Shown: positions 6,414 through 6,441 of the stretch, piece after piece | How the letters are laid out: the number at the start of each line of letters is the position of its first letter | Position numbering within the stretch: the first letter of the stretch is position 1 | Assembly (NCBI GenBank): GCA_016190405.1 | Contig: JACPQO010000181.1 | Coordinates: 1 to 6,441 of the forward strand | Origin: Chloroflexota bacterium | GTDB taxonomy: Bacteria; Chloroflexota; Dehalococcoidia; SM23-28-2; RBG-16-64-32 | DNA: 6,441 nt | Direction: 5' to 3' | Notes under the pieces: generated by a model | The model's database searches: none | Told to the model about the DNA's origin: nothing | The model's input: only the letters and a program-made list of their open reading frames with translations | Made by a program: the position numbers and the translations under genes

Positions 6414-6441
6414 TCAGCGCCAGCCGAACAGGTTCCAGCCG
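6414..6441 (-). CDS. 3' end of a second minus-strand gene sharing the GWNLFGW C-terminal signature (partial)
   Basis: The right edge of the window cuts this gene; only eight sense codons and a TGA stop (complement of 6414-6416) are visible, reading GWNLFGWR. That is the same C-terminus as the metalloprotease gene, which ends GWNLFGWQ, and 22 bp of DNA are identical in the same phase. I infer that the product carries the same C-terminal domain and is probably another exported protein, in tandem with the metalloprotease. Nothing can be said of its N-terminal part. Alternatively the fragment could be a remnant of a duplication rather than an intact gene. Confidence 0.7.
6419..6440. repeat. 22-bp direct repeat, copy 2
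   Basis: Identical to 4132-4153 and in the same orientation and codon phase on the minus strand. It encodes GWNLFGW before a final Arg and stop in the gene cut off by the right edge. Confidence 0.9.

Overview
The window is a GC-rich bacterial segment with tightly packed genes. It looks like Chloroflexota, perhaps Dehalococcoidia-like. This lineage call is an inference from three things: high GC with a GTG start at two of the three start codons called, a secreted protein with a long Thr-Pro linker, and a short C-terminal domain ending in GWNLFGW. No rRNA or tRNA is present to test it.

Left part (1-4116, plus strand): the classic three-gene cassette of MoxR AAA+ ATPase (3' end only), DUF58 protein, and a TgpA-type polytopic membrane protein with a transglutaminase-like domain and a DUF4129 tail. 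The gaps are 11 nt and 2 nt, so this is almost certainly one operon with translational coupling. Related cassettes place a cytosolic ATPase, a membrane-linked vWA-like adaptor and a membrane transglutaminase-fold protein together at the cell envelope; their exact biochemical role is poorly understood. The notable feature here is that all three catalytic positions of the transglutaminase fold (Cys-His-Asp) read Phe-Tyr-Asn, although the surrounding motifs are intact. The protein therefore looks like a pseudoenzyme. The DUF58 partner also has a degenerate metal-binding motif.

Middle part (4127-6037, minus strand): one large gene, convergent with the operon and only 10 nt from it. It encodes a secreted modular matrixin-like zinc metalloprotease: signal peptide, N-terminal all-beta-looking domain, HExxHxxGxxH catalytic domain, fibronectin type III domain, Thr-Pro linker, and a C-terminal domain ending GWNLFGWQ. 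Its twelve cysteines fall as an even number in every module.

Right part (6038-6441): about 376 nt without a convincing gene. It holds a 14-bp perfect palindrome, a short inverted repeat, and a striking array of GGAAC-type heptads followed by its own inverted copy. The last 28 nt are the 3' end of a second minus-strand gene whose product ends GWNLFGWR. It repeats 22 bp of the metalloprotease gene exactly, so two tandem neighbours share the same C-terminal signature.
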